Shown here: positions 1 through 9,054 of the stretch, piece by piece
How the letters are laid out: the number at the start of each line of letters is the position of its first letter
Position numbering within the stretch: the first letter of the stretch is position 1
NCBI GenBank assembly: GCA_024529925.1
Contig: JAFEUB010001181.1
Coordinates: forward strand, 844,001 to 908,000
DNA: 64,000 bases
Reading direction: 5' to 3'
Origin: Ophthalmolycus amberensis
Lineage: Eukaryota; Chordata; Actinopteri; Perciformes; Zoarcidae
Position numbers and translations under genes: made by a program
Notes under the pieces: model-generated
Told to the model about the DNA's origin: nothing
What the model saw: only the letters and a program-made list of their open reading frames with translations
The model's database searches: none

Positions 1-581
1 ATGCTGCCTTTTAAAACAGCCACTTTTTGGAGCAGTGGCACGGCCTCTTCCCATTCGATCGGGTGAGGCCGCTGCGTGAGGTCAAGGGTCGTGGAGGCAT
101 ACCCTGGCCGACATTTGAGGAAGGCACGTGGATCTACTTTAACATCTGGCGGTGCGAGTTTTCTGTAGTATGGTGAAACCGATGGCCTCTCTGGTTCAGG
201 GCCTTTGTTGAAAGCTAAGTCAAGAAGTGTGTTATTTGAGCTGGAGAGATGCCGCGAACAACTCACACTGTAGTGATTGCTCTGCTGCCAGAAGGAAGGT
301 GCGAGAGTGTAGAGACACTGTTCATCCTCATCATTATCTGTTTGGCTCCGGGAGGTTGCAGAGTTCCAGACAGAGGGATGATATGAGGAGGGGTTGTAAT
401 ACAGCCTGTATCCTCCTTGGGGAGAGGCTTCCTGGTGTTGCAATACTTCTTTCTTCCCCTCATGATCATCCATCTCATCCTCCTGTTTGACAGGCACAAG
501 CTGAGCCTGGGTAAAGTCCTTTCTCCAGCCTGGGAGGTAGCGTAGCCTGGGCACCCGACGACACAGCACACAGGCAGCCAT
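1..581 (-). CDS. fastkd5: N-terminal part of a FASTKD5-like mitochondrial protein (runs off left edge)
   Basis: Read on the minus strand from the ATG at 581-579, the frame stays open for 193 codons and leaves the window at base 1, so the C-terminal part is missing. The first about 22 residues (MAACVLCRRVPRLRYLPGWR) are basic with no acidic residue, typical of a mitochondrial targeting sequence. Residues about 35-125 are acidic/polar and low in complexity. Around residue 151 there is an FLKCRPGY segment, followed some 25 residues later by EEAVPLLQKVAVLKG. From memory this resembles the FLQLRPEYR...LHKVTV region at the start of human FASTKD5. FASTK-family proteins process mitochondrial RNA in the matrix granule; catalytic-like FAST and RAP domains would lie outside the window. 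AG acceptors 5 and 13 bases before the ATG suggest a non-coding first exon upstream. Open-frame reality is near certain; the family name is an inference from a short alignment made by eye. Confidence 0.55.
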   Translation of the reverse strand, partial: MAACVLCRRVPRLRYLPGWRKDFTQAQLVPVKQEDEMDDHEGKKEVLQHQEASPQGGYRLYYNPSSYHPSVWNSATSRSQTDNDEDEQCLYTLAPSFWQQSNHYSVSCSRHLSSSNNTLLDLAFNKGPEPERPSVSPYYRKLAPPDVKVDPRAFLKCRPGYASTTLDLTQRPHPIEWEEAVPLLQKVAVLKGS

Positions 582-641
582 CAATCTGCCAGACTAAAAT
601 GACAAAGGCATGATTTCAAAAGAAAGCCAGCAAACGGCAAA

Positions 642-692
642 ACTAGTTTTATTATTATTATTTATTATTATTAACTACTATTATTATTATTA
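642..692. repeat. (TTA)n low-complexity tract
   Basis: Interrupted TTA/ATT trinucleotide repeat, immediately upstream of the minus-strand gene start. It probably lies in its 5' intron if the acceptor near 594 is used. Confidence 0.8.
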
Positions 693-694
693 TA

Positions 695-775
695 TAATTT
701 AATAATACATTATATTTGTATAGCACTTTAAAAAAGGTACTCAAATGGACTTTACATGGTAAAAACAGAAACAAT
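695..775 (-). repeat. L2-like LINE 3'-tail relic
   Basis: Contains the teleost retroelement tail motif (TTGTATAGCACTTT... followed by a ...GGACTTTACAT stretch). It is comparable to the better preserved copy at 18898-18955 in the same orientation. Too decayed for a firm family assignment. Confidence 0.4.
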
Positions 776-1539
776 AAATGCAATTACAATATAAACAAAG
801 ATAGTATTATATATGCATCTACTTCACTGAAAATTTGGTGTAGGATGTCAAAGGCCAAGAAAACTGTACTTTTTCAAGAGGGTGAAAGGTAGATGTGGAA
901 AGAATAAAGTTGTAAGCTACTCAATTTTGATTTAAACAATAAAATAAAATTGTGTATAAACCTGTTTTGTACATGTTGCAAACTTAAGGTAAAAAATGTT
1001 ATATACCTCTAACAAACTGTCACAAATATCTTTTAATAATAAAACGTCCAGTACAGTATAGGTGAGTGAATACCCCTCGATGACAACCATGATTAAAATA
1101 CACTAATGCTACTATACATTTATATGCACAACACTGCTTATAAACAACTGTTAGACACACTCACAGAAACAAAAGATTTACTCCTGATTACATTTCAAAA
1201 GTTTGAATACACACATCCAGGTTACAGGTAGGGACATGTCGCCGTTAGCGGTCAGATTTGATGGAAACCGCTACAGTCGACATCTTTATAACCAGGAGAT
1301 ACCTTATTTTGTATAACTCAGAGTTGAGCTCTGACATGCATGTCATAGTCAAAGTAGAGCAGCCACATTGTAGAATGGGAATGTGATGTCAGTAGGCGTA
1401 ATAAACAATTAAAATCACATCACCCACATGAATGCATATCATATAACAGAACGTTAAACTCACCTTTAACTCTCCAGCATCAAGAGGGAACTGTTATTAA
1501 CAGTTCTGAACGTGAAAAACCTCATGAAGTTAAGAGAGG

Positions 1540-1640
1540 AAACAAACGTGCTACGATTACGACCGGAACTCAAGTACTACAACCTTCAAAATAAAACGAA
1601 ACCTACATAATAGCTCGACGATGTAAGCATCGAAGAGCTA
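1540..1640 (-). promoter_or_regulatory. Possible promoter of the minus-strand FASTKD5-like gene
   Basis: A small island with several CpGs in AT-rich surroundings, about 1 kb upstream of the ATG. It contains ACCGGAACT (1562-1570), one base off the consensus ETS/GABPA site that is common in promoters of nuclear genes for mitochondrial proteins. A stem-loop follows at 1611-1640. No transcription start can be read from the sequence, so this is inference from position and motif. Confidence 0.3.
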
Positions 1641-4250
1641 AAATCAGATAGGATATCATGCTGCTGTGTACACATTATAATTTGGTGTGGGAATATTCAG
1701 TGTCCCTATTAGATACCAGAACAAATGACTGGAAGAATCATGTCAGACTTGTGGTGTTACATTATTGTGGCAGGTTGATGTGGCTTCCGTGAAGAGCAGC
1801 CATGACTGAGCGGACTGAACAGAGCGTGACCTACGGCAACCGGGTAGCTTCAAACATCAGGGCGACAAAACTCAAAATGAGAAATAAAAATCTTTCATAA
1901 AAAAAAAGGTAGCATGCGTCTGCAGTTATGAGTTATTCCAATAGGTTTTAATAATTACGACAAACCTTTGTTTAATATCTATCTTTATTTTTTATATTTT
2001 GAAAAAGATATCTGAAAGAACTTAAGTATTCCATAAAATGTATAATTGTAATTGTTTAGCATACCATTATAATAGCAAACCAGTAATTTTACACTCAGTT
2101 TAGTTACCTGCATAATTATATAATAATTGTTATACACATTCGGTGGGGATCTGTTTGTAAAAAAATTAAATCACTTTAAGCTCAAGAGAGTCAGAGTCAC
2201 AGTCAGAGCTTTTGTTTTGTTATTCAATGTTTCCTTATTGTTCTATGTTTCTTTGTGTATTTTCTGAAGCTCAATAATATTGAAACATAATATTGGAATA
2301 TTTCATTTGAAGAAATCCCTTTCAGTTTACCAAACATGAAGCATATTAACTGCACATCTATTGGAGTTATGTTTCCTTGCAAACACAATAATCAATTAAT
2401 CAATCAATTTCAGCAACGCTTTTAGATGTTTAAAAAACTGTTTTATTGTTTATAAAGCAAAGTACCTCTTCAAATATGTTTTAGTAAGTTGAATATATGT
2501 CAGAATACAGGCCTAGTTCTGTTTTGGTCCATGATGTGAATTCAGTTTCAGCATAACACTCAGATGTATTTACCTCTAAACCAAGTCTAAAAAATATGTT
2601 GATTATTCGACTTTAGTTAATTCTGAGACAACAATATATCAATTGAACTGTTGCATTTTTGTTTTTAACTCGAAAAATAAGAGAACTATGCAAACAGAAA
2701 CTACCGGTCTCAGTGGTTCCCTTCCCTGCCCTTTAGTTTTTAAGTTAGAAGTCATTTTTGACCATTTAAGATTGAGGTATACTCTTCATAATTGACTAAT
2801 TTAAATTATAGATGAAGAAAATTGTGTCTGTTTTGTTCAACTGATTCACAATATATGCATTTTAACTGCAGTTCCATATAAAAATGCAGAGGTAAACAAA
2901 ACTTGAATAGCATCAGAAAACATGAACTGTTATGTCATCTTCACCACCTCATCACTGCTTATTAACATAACCTCAAACTAAAACAGACAAAAGTGTAACT
3001 ACATGAGACAGAAATGCTTCACAGTTCATATAGGAATTTCATCTTTTTTGGAGTAATGTGTTGTAGATTATTTAGCCATATTTATTTACTGTTTATTTCA
3101 ATTTTACAGTCCCTTTCTATTGACACATTTAAACAAAACTAAAAACTAATAGTTAATACATTTAAATTGCAATACGTTTTAATATTCTTGTATTTTACAT
3201 CAGTGAGCGGGCAACTTCAAATTCAGAGCCTTCATTTGGTGACTTCACATGAATCTATTGAGGTGAGACTGACCCTTATAAACAAGCCCTTACAGAGGGA
3301 AGAGCTTTGGCAACAGACACTTTACACCATGTGGCAGTTCATTTGTATGAAGTCTTTGCTGACATCAGTGAGTATTCAACATGTGTATCTTGGACTGAAA
3401 GTAAATGTATTACTGATGCTAACACGGCTGCATATTGTAAAATACAAAATATGTGGCCTTGAGTTAGAGATCAATTTGTATTTTCAGTGCAACACAAAAG
3501 CAGGCCAAAATAAACATGCATTGGCTTTTAATTTTATTTCATGTAAGTGTTGTTGTGAAATGTTTATACAATTTACAATAATGCTGATCCACATTCACAT
3601 TATGCTATTACGATGAAGATATGTATGTATGTGGCCTTTTTTTGTGTATGTGGACTATTAACGTTTCATACATGTTTGACATTCAGCTCAGATGTAATGA
3701 AAGATGTCGTGCCCTTATTCAGTAATCAAACAACTTTCTATCGCAATGGTTTTATAACAACTTACTGACCTATAATTTCTAAATTTCAACTGGCTTCATG
3801 TATCCGTACTGTACCCACAAACAGATAGCAAGACACATGTTTGTTTGTTTTTATTTGTTTGTTTGTAGGAAAGTTAGCATAATGTTCAAGAAAAAATGTT
3901 TTTTTAAAGTAGGTTTTTAATTAGTTCTTAATTCAAGGCATATTGTTAATGACCATATGTTTGTGTCATGTATAAATTAGTTATAACCTCATATTGTTCA
4001 TAAAAAATAAATTAAAAAAACGTTTCAACAGCAGGTTGTAGTGCACCAATTTATTTTATATATTTAGATTTCCATAAGATACTATGATTATACGTTAATC
4101 ATTTAAATTCAAGGACATCAAGCCAACAATTGTGTTCCATGTGTGAGTATTGATTATGTGTAAATGATGCAGGTCCTACAGTTTTAAATGTAATTGAATA
4201 ATTAAATTTCGTCTGCTATTAGAAAGCACCACAAAATACATAAAAAAAAC
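1641..4250. other. Intergenic, AT-rich; nothing functional recognised
   Basis: Low-complexity AT-rich DNA between the divergent FASTKD5-like gene and the miR-17~92 locus. It contains a TTTG run at 3838-3867 and an unexplained 149-codon open frame at 3167-3616 on the plus strand, judged non-coding (see findings). No exons, known repeats or RNA genes were recognised. Confidence 0.6.
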
Positions 4251-4855
4251 TTAAATATTTCGCGGGTAATACACTCGAAAATTGCCATTAAAGAAAGATT
4301 GGTTTGAAATGGTTAAAAGCATGTGCTAAATTGTTAAGAAATAGTTGTGAGTGAATGATTTATTTTGTTATTTCTTGTGTTTATTCGCATTCATTCATAA
4401 GACCTTTTTTGTTAACATCAACAAAAAGAACCAATCGCTTGTGCAAATCTTATTTTGATGTCGCCTAAATTAATAGCCTTTTTGTTTCCTAGTTTTTTTT
4501 TCCTCATGAAGAAAAGTTTGCAAATATCGACCCCTCTGCGTGTTCATCAACAGTGTAAATCCAGTGGGGAAACTTGAGAGCCGCACTTGGAGAGGAAGTA
4601 GTTGATTTATGCTAATGAAGGAGTCGGGGTTTAGCTGTTCTGGCTGGGAGCCGCCCTTCATTCACCACATGGTTAAACCTAGACTCTACTCGCGCCACTT
4701 TCGCAATCTTACTACGATTCACAAACTCCTTGCAAACCACAATAGTAGCACATGGTTGTGCTTTTTGGATTATTCGTCGTAGGTCTTACTCAATTTGCGA
4801 AGTCTTTTTCTTTTCTCAGTTTTGCAGATATCCCTGAAAACAGTGTGAGTAAACG
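4250..4855 (+). promoter_or_regulatory. Putative promoter and first exon of the miR-17~92 host transcript
   Basis: Upstream of the cluster. Motifs seen: TTTCGCGG (4258-4265), which fits the E2F consensus TTTSGCGS; a CCAAT box (4431-4435); then increasing CpG content from about 4680. A consensus splice donor, ACG|GTAAGT, falls at 4855/4856. It would pair with the acceptor ending at 6719, giving a first exon that ends at 4855. Mammalian MIR17HG is driven by E2F and MYC (established), so these motifs are plausible, but the transcription start is not identifiable here. Confidence 0.4.
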
Positions 4856-6190
4856 GTAAGTCTGTACAAGTGAGTGAAGATGGTGGATTTTTTTAGAAGC
4901 TAACGTTAGTGTCTTGTTACGCGCATGTTATTGGCAAGAAACCTGTTGTTGGCCTTTTCTGGAGATACGGTAAATGTCAGAAAGTGAACTGCTCGGCGCT
5001 GTATGCGGCACCGAAGCCACACTTTTGCGTATACACACGGGAAAAAACGTTTTAATCGTAAATTTCCGCATTTGAAAACAATGTTGTAAGGGGCGCATCG
5101 CATGGCAACCTCTCCTCCATGGTTGGAGAATGAGCGAGATTTGAAAAGCATGTGTTGCTGCTGCACATCTGAAGTCGGTGCCTCGGGGAAGTGAGACTCA
5201 CTCGTGAAAAACGATGCGTTACACACTTCGGTAGTAGCTGCAAGTTATAGACTCGTGTGCTCCGGTTGCCGACCACATGTTGGCAGAATATGAAGTTCCC
5301 GGTCCATTTGTGCGCTGTGGTGTGCACTTAAAAGTGCCTCCAGAACAAAGCAGCAGCAGCAGCACATGGGGTTGCAGCAGGCCGCGCGCCTGTGCTATCC
5401 CGCGATCTGCTGAGTTAGCTAACTGCTAACGTTAACAAACGGACGATATCGTGGAAGTTGCTTTATTGACATTGGCTTTATCAACCACATTATATGTGCT
5501 TAAGTGGAAGCGCCAGTGTCCACAAGCACTCAGCGACATGCACTGACGTTTATATTTGTGTTAGCATGCACGGGCACGCTATTCTGAGCAGCTAAGTTGG
5601 CTAAGATAAGAGAATACTGTGAAGTGGATGGAGGGATGTTATGCAACCACCGTCTGCTCACTTGGTGCGTCTTTTAAGCTATTTGACAATATGTCGTTTT
5701 TAAATACGACTGATCTGTGGCATTATAAATATTCATCGGATAACAATCTATATGAAGGCTAGCCAGGTTCGCATGTGTCACGCGCTAGCATGTTTGGCTA
5801 GCACATGCTTGCGTTGAACTGTTTTGATGGAGCCCTTCGGTACTACTAACGTTAGCTTGTTGTGTGCTGGAGTCTGGCGTAAGTTTGCAGTAGCTCTTAT
5901 CACACGCGTGGTGCGCCCGGTCATAATGAGCGCACGGTTCACATGCACCTGCTTTTTTTTAGTGTTACGTGCACAGGCTTGTTAAGGTCACCAATATATT
6001 TATACTTATAACGTGCTATCCAGTCGGTGGAAGTAGTTTACAAAATGCGGACTCGTGGGCGCCATGTTAGCGCGTGGGGGAGGGGTACAGCAATGTGACG
6101 GAGCGTAAAGTGTCTCTTTCCTGGTTTACGCGCATGTTTCCCTTTTTTAAAATGTGTTATTGAATACGTTTCTACACGTGGTTGTGTCTC
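4680..6190. promoter_or_regulatory. CpG-enriched region upstream of miR-17~92
   Basis: Much denser in CpG than flanking DNA, for example the clusters around 5090-5105, 5210-5300, 5385-5405, 5435-5450 and 5880-5930. It includes three copies of CTAACGTTA (about 4900, 5426, 5846), two copies of TTACGCGCATGTT (4918-4930 and 6126-6138) that resemble half-sites for NRF1, and a canonical CACGTG E-box at 6175-6180. It contains no convincing coding exon. Best read as the CpG-island promoter and first intron of the miRNA host gene. Confidence 0.5.
6175..6180. promoter_or_regulatory. CACGTG E-box 640 bp before mir-17
   Basis: A palindromic MYC/MAX-type E-box lies in the CpG-rich region upstream of the cluster. 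Mammalian miR-17~92 is directly activated by MYC through E-boxes upstream of, and in intron 1 of, its host gene (established). Function here is inferred from position only. Confidence 0.35.
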
Positions 6191-6198
6191 TTCGTTGT

Positions 6199-6211
6199 CC
6201 CCCCCCCCCCC
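6199..6211. repeat. C13 homopolymer
   Basis: Uninterrupted run of 13 C in the CpG-rich region; a likely sequencing or alignment trouble spot. Confidence 0.9.
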
Positions 6212-6814
6212 ATGAACACTTAAGTTTGACATCACAAAGTTTCCCCATTGTTTTCTGAACTCGTGCGCATCAAATTGCACAGTAATAAGCAATTAGGCGA
6301 GATCAAGGCCTTGTTCAAGAAGGAACGTGCAAAACTGTAAATTAATCACTCAATAACAGTCTTAGTTGGCTGAACCGGTAAGTATTACAATGCAATCCTC
6401 ACAAAGTTACGGGCAATTTGAAGTAGTGCTGAAGTGGCTGAACAGGTTGAGTAACAAGTGATTCAACTTTTAAATTAAGCCTTTATCACACAAAAATGGC
6501 TGACATTATCTGGTGCCAGTTTTACAACTATGAGGATGTGATGCCTGTCCCTTGTTTTGTTTAATCGTAAATGTATTATCTGTGAGTTTTTGTTTTTGTG
6601 AGAACCGATATAACAAGCACCTCAATTAAACCATGAATTTAGGGTGATAATGACATCATTGATTTCAGCCCTGAATTGAAGTTGCTAACACTTGATATTG
6701 TCTCATTTATTCTTGCAGACCCCTGTGCACATCTGTATCTCCTCTGGAAAGCCCGTCATTGTGGATCGTAAGCCGTCCTAATTCGTCATGTCATTTGAAA
6801 GCTCCCCCGTGAAA

Positions 6815-6903
6815 GTCATTGTAGTGTCAAAGTGCTTACAGTGCAGGTAGTTTTATATGATCTACTGCAGTGAAGGCACTTTCAGCACTATTCCGATAAT
6901 GGC
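6815..6903 (+). ncRNA. mir17: pre-miR-17 hairpin (miR-17-5p 6828-6850; 3p 6864-6885)
   Basis: The 5p arm matches vertebrate miR-17-5p over its full 23 nt, with seed AAAGTGC at 6829-6835. The 3p arm, ACTGCAGTGAAGGCAC..., matches miR-17-3p except near its 3' end (TTTCAG instead of TTGTAG). The two arms pair and the stem extends outward (TAGTG with CACTA). First member of the polycistron. miR-17/20 repress cell-cycle inhibitors such as CDKN1A and PTEN/BIM-type targets in vertebrates (known for the family). Confidence 0.97.
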
Positions 6904-7283
6904 AACTAGAGGAGCAGGCTTATTCACGGACATGGCCGGTTTATGCTGGTTCAGAATAGACTGAATCCAAATACACATCTGGCAGGACCTCATCACCATC
7001 CTGCTGTGATGTGCGGACCTGCTGTTTCTGAGTGAGGCAACTTTCTGGAGCGAGGCCCCTCTTATCAAACGCGCTTGATATTTGTGAGGCACCCTGACAC
7101 TGTTTTATGTCTGTTCAGCAGTGCACGGACTCTGTTTGGCTGCTGAGTTTGATTCATTTTCTTTATATTAAGTAAGTAATTACTGTGAGATACAGACCAA
7201 ATGTAAGTTTTATGGAAATGGACTGTTGTGTTAAATGGGTGTTTGGTGTAACTTAACTTGCACGTTCATGCCTTCCACTAGTG
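6904..7283 (+). other. Long mir-17/mir-18a spacer
   Basis: About 380 bp separate the two hairpins, while all later neighbours in the cluster are 46-100 bp apart. No additional miRNA of the 17/18/19/92 seed families is present. Only weak hairpins are visible, for example CAGCAG...CTGCTG at 7116-7145 and ATCAA...TTGAT near 7063-7078. No repeat family recognised. Confidence 0.7.
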
Positions 7284-7360
7284 CTTATGCTAAGGTGCAT
7301 CTAGTGCAGATAGTGAAGTAGACTAGCACCTACTGCTCTAAGTGCTCCTTCTGGCATAAG
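7284..7360 (+). ncRNA. mir18a: pre-miR-18a hairpin (miR-18a-5p 7291-7313; 3p 7332-7354)
   Basis: The 5p arm is identical to vertebrate miR-18a-5p (seed AAGGTGC, 7292-7298). The 3p arm ACTGCTCTAAGTGCTCC... is the known 3p with one C-to-T change at its sixth base. The loop GTGAAGTAGACTAGCACCT is nearly the mammalian terminal loop, the element bound by hnRNP A1 in mammals (established). The stem is extended outward by a perfect CTTATGC/GCATAAG pairing (7284-7290 with 7354-7360), longer than I recall for the mammalian hairpin. Confidence 0.97.
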
Positions 7361-7429
7361 GAGCTGGGTCACTCATCTCCCCTGTATCTATTTGTGTGTG
7401 TATACTGTGTTAAACACTCGTTAATTGAG

Positions 7430-7510
7430 GCAGTTCTCTGTTAGTTTTGCATAGTTGCGCTCCAAGAAGAAATAAGTTGTGCAAATCTATGCAAAACTAA
7501 TGGTGGCCTG
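7430..7510 (+). ncRNA. mir19a: pre-miR-19a hairpin (5p 7443-7464; miR-19a-3p 7478-7500)
   Basis: The dominant 3p arm matches miR-19a-3p (seed GTGCAAA, 7479-7485), except that it ends ...ACTAA where the known form is ...ACTGA. The 5p arm AGTTTTGCATAGTTGC... is conserved, and the flanks (CTCTGTTAG and TGGTGGCCTG) resemble the human precursor. The substitution turns a G-U wobble with the 5p arm into an A-U pair, so the stem is kept. miR-19 is the main PTEN-repressing member in mammals (known). Confidence 0.96.
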
Positions 7511-7604
7511 TGTTGCCATCTGAATCCTCTTTTTGTTTATTGTTGTTCTTCCTCCGTGGTAGGTCAATTCAGGTTTCCACTACAGCGCTGTTAAAGACAT
7601 GTTT

Positions 7605-7680
7605 CAGTAGTATTAAAGTGCTTATAGTGCAGGTAGTTTTTTTGAAGTTCTACTGCAGTGTGAGCACTTGAAATACTTCT
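7605..7680 (+). ncRNA. mir20a: pre-miR-20a hairpin (miR-20a-5p 7614-7636; 3p 7652-7673)
   Basis: The 5p arm is identical to vertebrate miR-20a-5p (seed AAAGTGC, 7615-7621, shared with miR-17). The 3p arm ACTGCAGTGTGAGCACTTG... is the fish-type 3p (ACTGCATTATGAGC... in human). AGTAGTAT before the 5p arm pairs with AATACTTCT after the 3p arm. Confidence 0.97.
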
Positions 7681-7727
7681 AGATGCGTGTATCTTCTTGG
7701 GGGAAACTGCAGAGGTAGCTTATGCAC

Positions 7728-7812
7728 ATGGGTCTCTGGTTAGTTTTGCTGGTTTGCTTTCAGCTTTTCATTGTACTGCTGTGCAAATCCATGCAAAACT
7801 GATCATAGAACT
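7728..7812 (+). ncRNA. mir19b: pre-miR-19b hairpin (5p 7742-7764; miR-19b-3p 7780-7802)
   Basis: The 3p arm is identical to miR-19b-3p over 23 nt (seed GTGCAAA, 7781-7787; C at the position that distinguishes 19b from 19a). The 5p arm AGTTTTGCTGGTTTGC... is the known miR-19b-1-5p with small changes. Position between mir-20a and mir-92a matches the mammalian order. Confidence 0.97.
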
Positions 7813-7837
7813 GAAATGAATCTATCAGAAGTGATCC

Positions 7838-7919
7838 CTTTCTGAGCAGGTTGGGAGAGGTAGCAATGCTCTGTACGTGTGTGGTATTGCACTTGTCCCG
7901 GCCTGTTGAGGACTTTGGG
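7838..7919 (+). ncRNA. mir92a: pre-miR-92a hairpin (5p 7848-7870; miR-92a-3p 7885-7906)
   Basis: The 3p arm is identical to miR-92a-3p (seed ATTGCAC, 7886-7892). The 5p arm AGGTTGGGA...GCAATGCT and both flanks (CTTTCTG before; GTTGAG...TTTGGG after) follow the mir-92a-1 precursor rather than mir-92a-2. Last member of the polycistron. Confidence 0.97.
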
Positions 7920-9050
7920 AATTATTCTCCACTAAATTCTCCTCGGATATGGCCCGCATAAATCTGGGATACCTTTGTTTTGAACTTTTGAATTATCCGT
8001 ATGTCACAATCTCCCATCTTCTCTGATGTTCTGGACCAATCAAACTGGAAAATGTAGATTAATTAATTTGCTTCAAAGTTAAGCCACCTCTTTCTCAAAC
8101 AACTGATGAATAAGGTTTGTATGTCACGAACTGTAGTCCTCAGCAATGAAACTGAAAATCACAATTAAAATATATATTTATATTGGCTCCCTGAGATACT
8201 TGTTGCTCATTACCAGATATATATATATATAGCCCATTGATAACCTGGTTGAGTGCTTGATCAGATTTAAGGAGTAATTTACGGCAAAGAGTATAATTGT
8301 TTAAAACAATCATTCCATCGCCTTTTCATGTTTGTCCTTATGTCTTCCTGAATATGAAAACAATGCTTTTGTGTAGTAAATCATATTTGAGTAATCTGAA
8401 GGTGGATTGTAAAATATGTGTCTCTATAAAAGTATTTTTTTAAATTTTCCATCCATCTTAAAGCTCTCAAAAGTATTGTTGTTGCTTATAGTTTCTCTAT
8501 TCTTATTTTCTTCATGATACTGTTACATTATTATTTTGTTATATTTGTCATCTGAAGCTTGAGTTTTGACTTCTAATTGTCTTGTAAGTGTGGTGCGTGG
8601 TTGGCAGGCCTATGAAACGATGCACATCGGGTGGAAGACGTTCTCTTTCATCCCATCCTCTCTCTGGGTTGTGTCTGCATTAGAGGCTGTCTACTTGTAA
8701 TCGGCACGGTTTGAGGTAACTTATCTAATACACAGGAATAATTTAGCTATCCTGGTAGTTCTAAATAGTTGTATTTTTCAAATTGTGTGTGACCATTTGA
8801 TGGCTTAATTAAGTTAACTTCGAGCACATTATTGTTTCATGCCACCCAAAAAGGAGGTTTTATGTATTTCCGTTTTTATGAATAAAACCCTGTACAAATT
8901 AAGAATGTGTAAGAAGTTATGCTACATTAGAACAGTTCTCTATGTATATTTATAACTGGCAAAGTTATGGTAGTTTTAATGTGTTAAATAACCGAGAACT
9001 TCTTTCAAATGCTGTTGTCACTTTGGCATGGACGTATGAAGCATGAATGC
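7920..9050. other. Downstream flank of the miRNA cluster
   Basis: AT-rich DNA with an (AT)n tract at 8215-8231 and a possible host-transcript polyadenylation signal AATAAA at 8881-8886. No exon recognised. Confidence 0.5.
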
Positions 9051-9054
9051 TGAA

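Larger units (their letters stand above)
6720..7925 (+). ncRNA. miR-17~92 primary transcript, cluster-bearing exon (MIR17HG-like)
   Basis: A good acceptor (pyrimidine-rich stretch ending in TTGCAG at 6719) precedes 6720, and all six hairpins lie downstream on the same strand with no interruption. In mammals the cluster lies within the MIR17HG primary RNA and is cropped by Drosha/DGCR8 (established). No conserved protein frame spans it. The 3' end is unknown; the first clear AATAAA after the cluster is at 8881-8886. The exact boundaries of this exon are inferred. Confidence 0.5.

Noticed and set aside
227..490. Plus-strand 87-codon frame and minus-strand 102-codon frame (263-571) at the left edge
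   Set aside because: Both are out-of-frame shadows of the longer minus-strand frame 1-581 that runs off the edge.
6904..7283. A seventh miRNA in the long mir-17/mir-18a spacer
   Set aside because: No copy of a 17/18/19/92 seed in a hairpin context; the visible inverted repeats are too short for a precursor.
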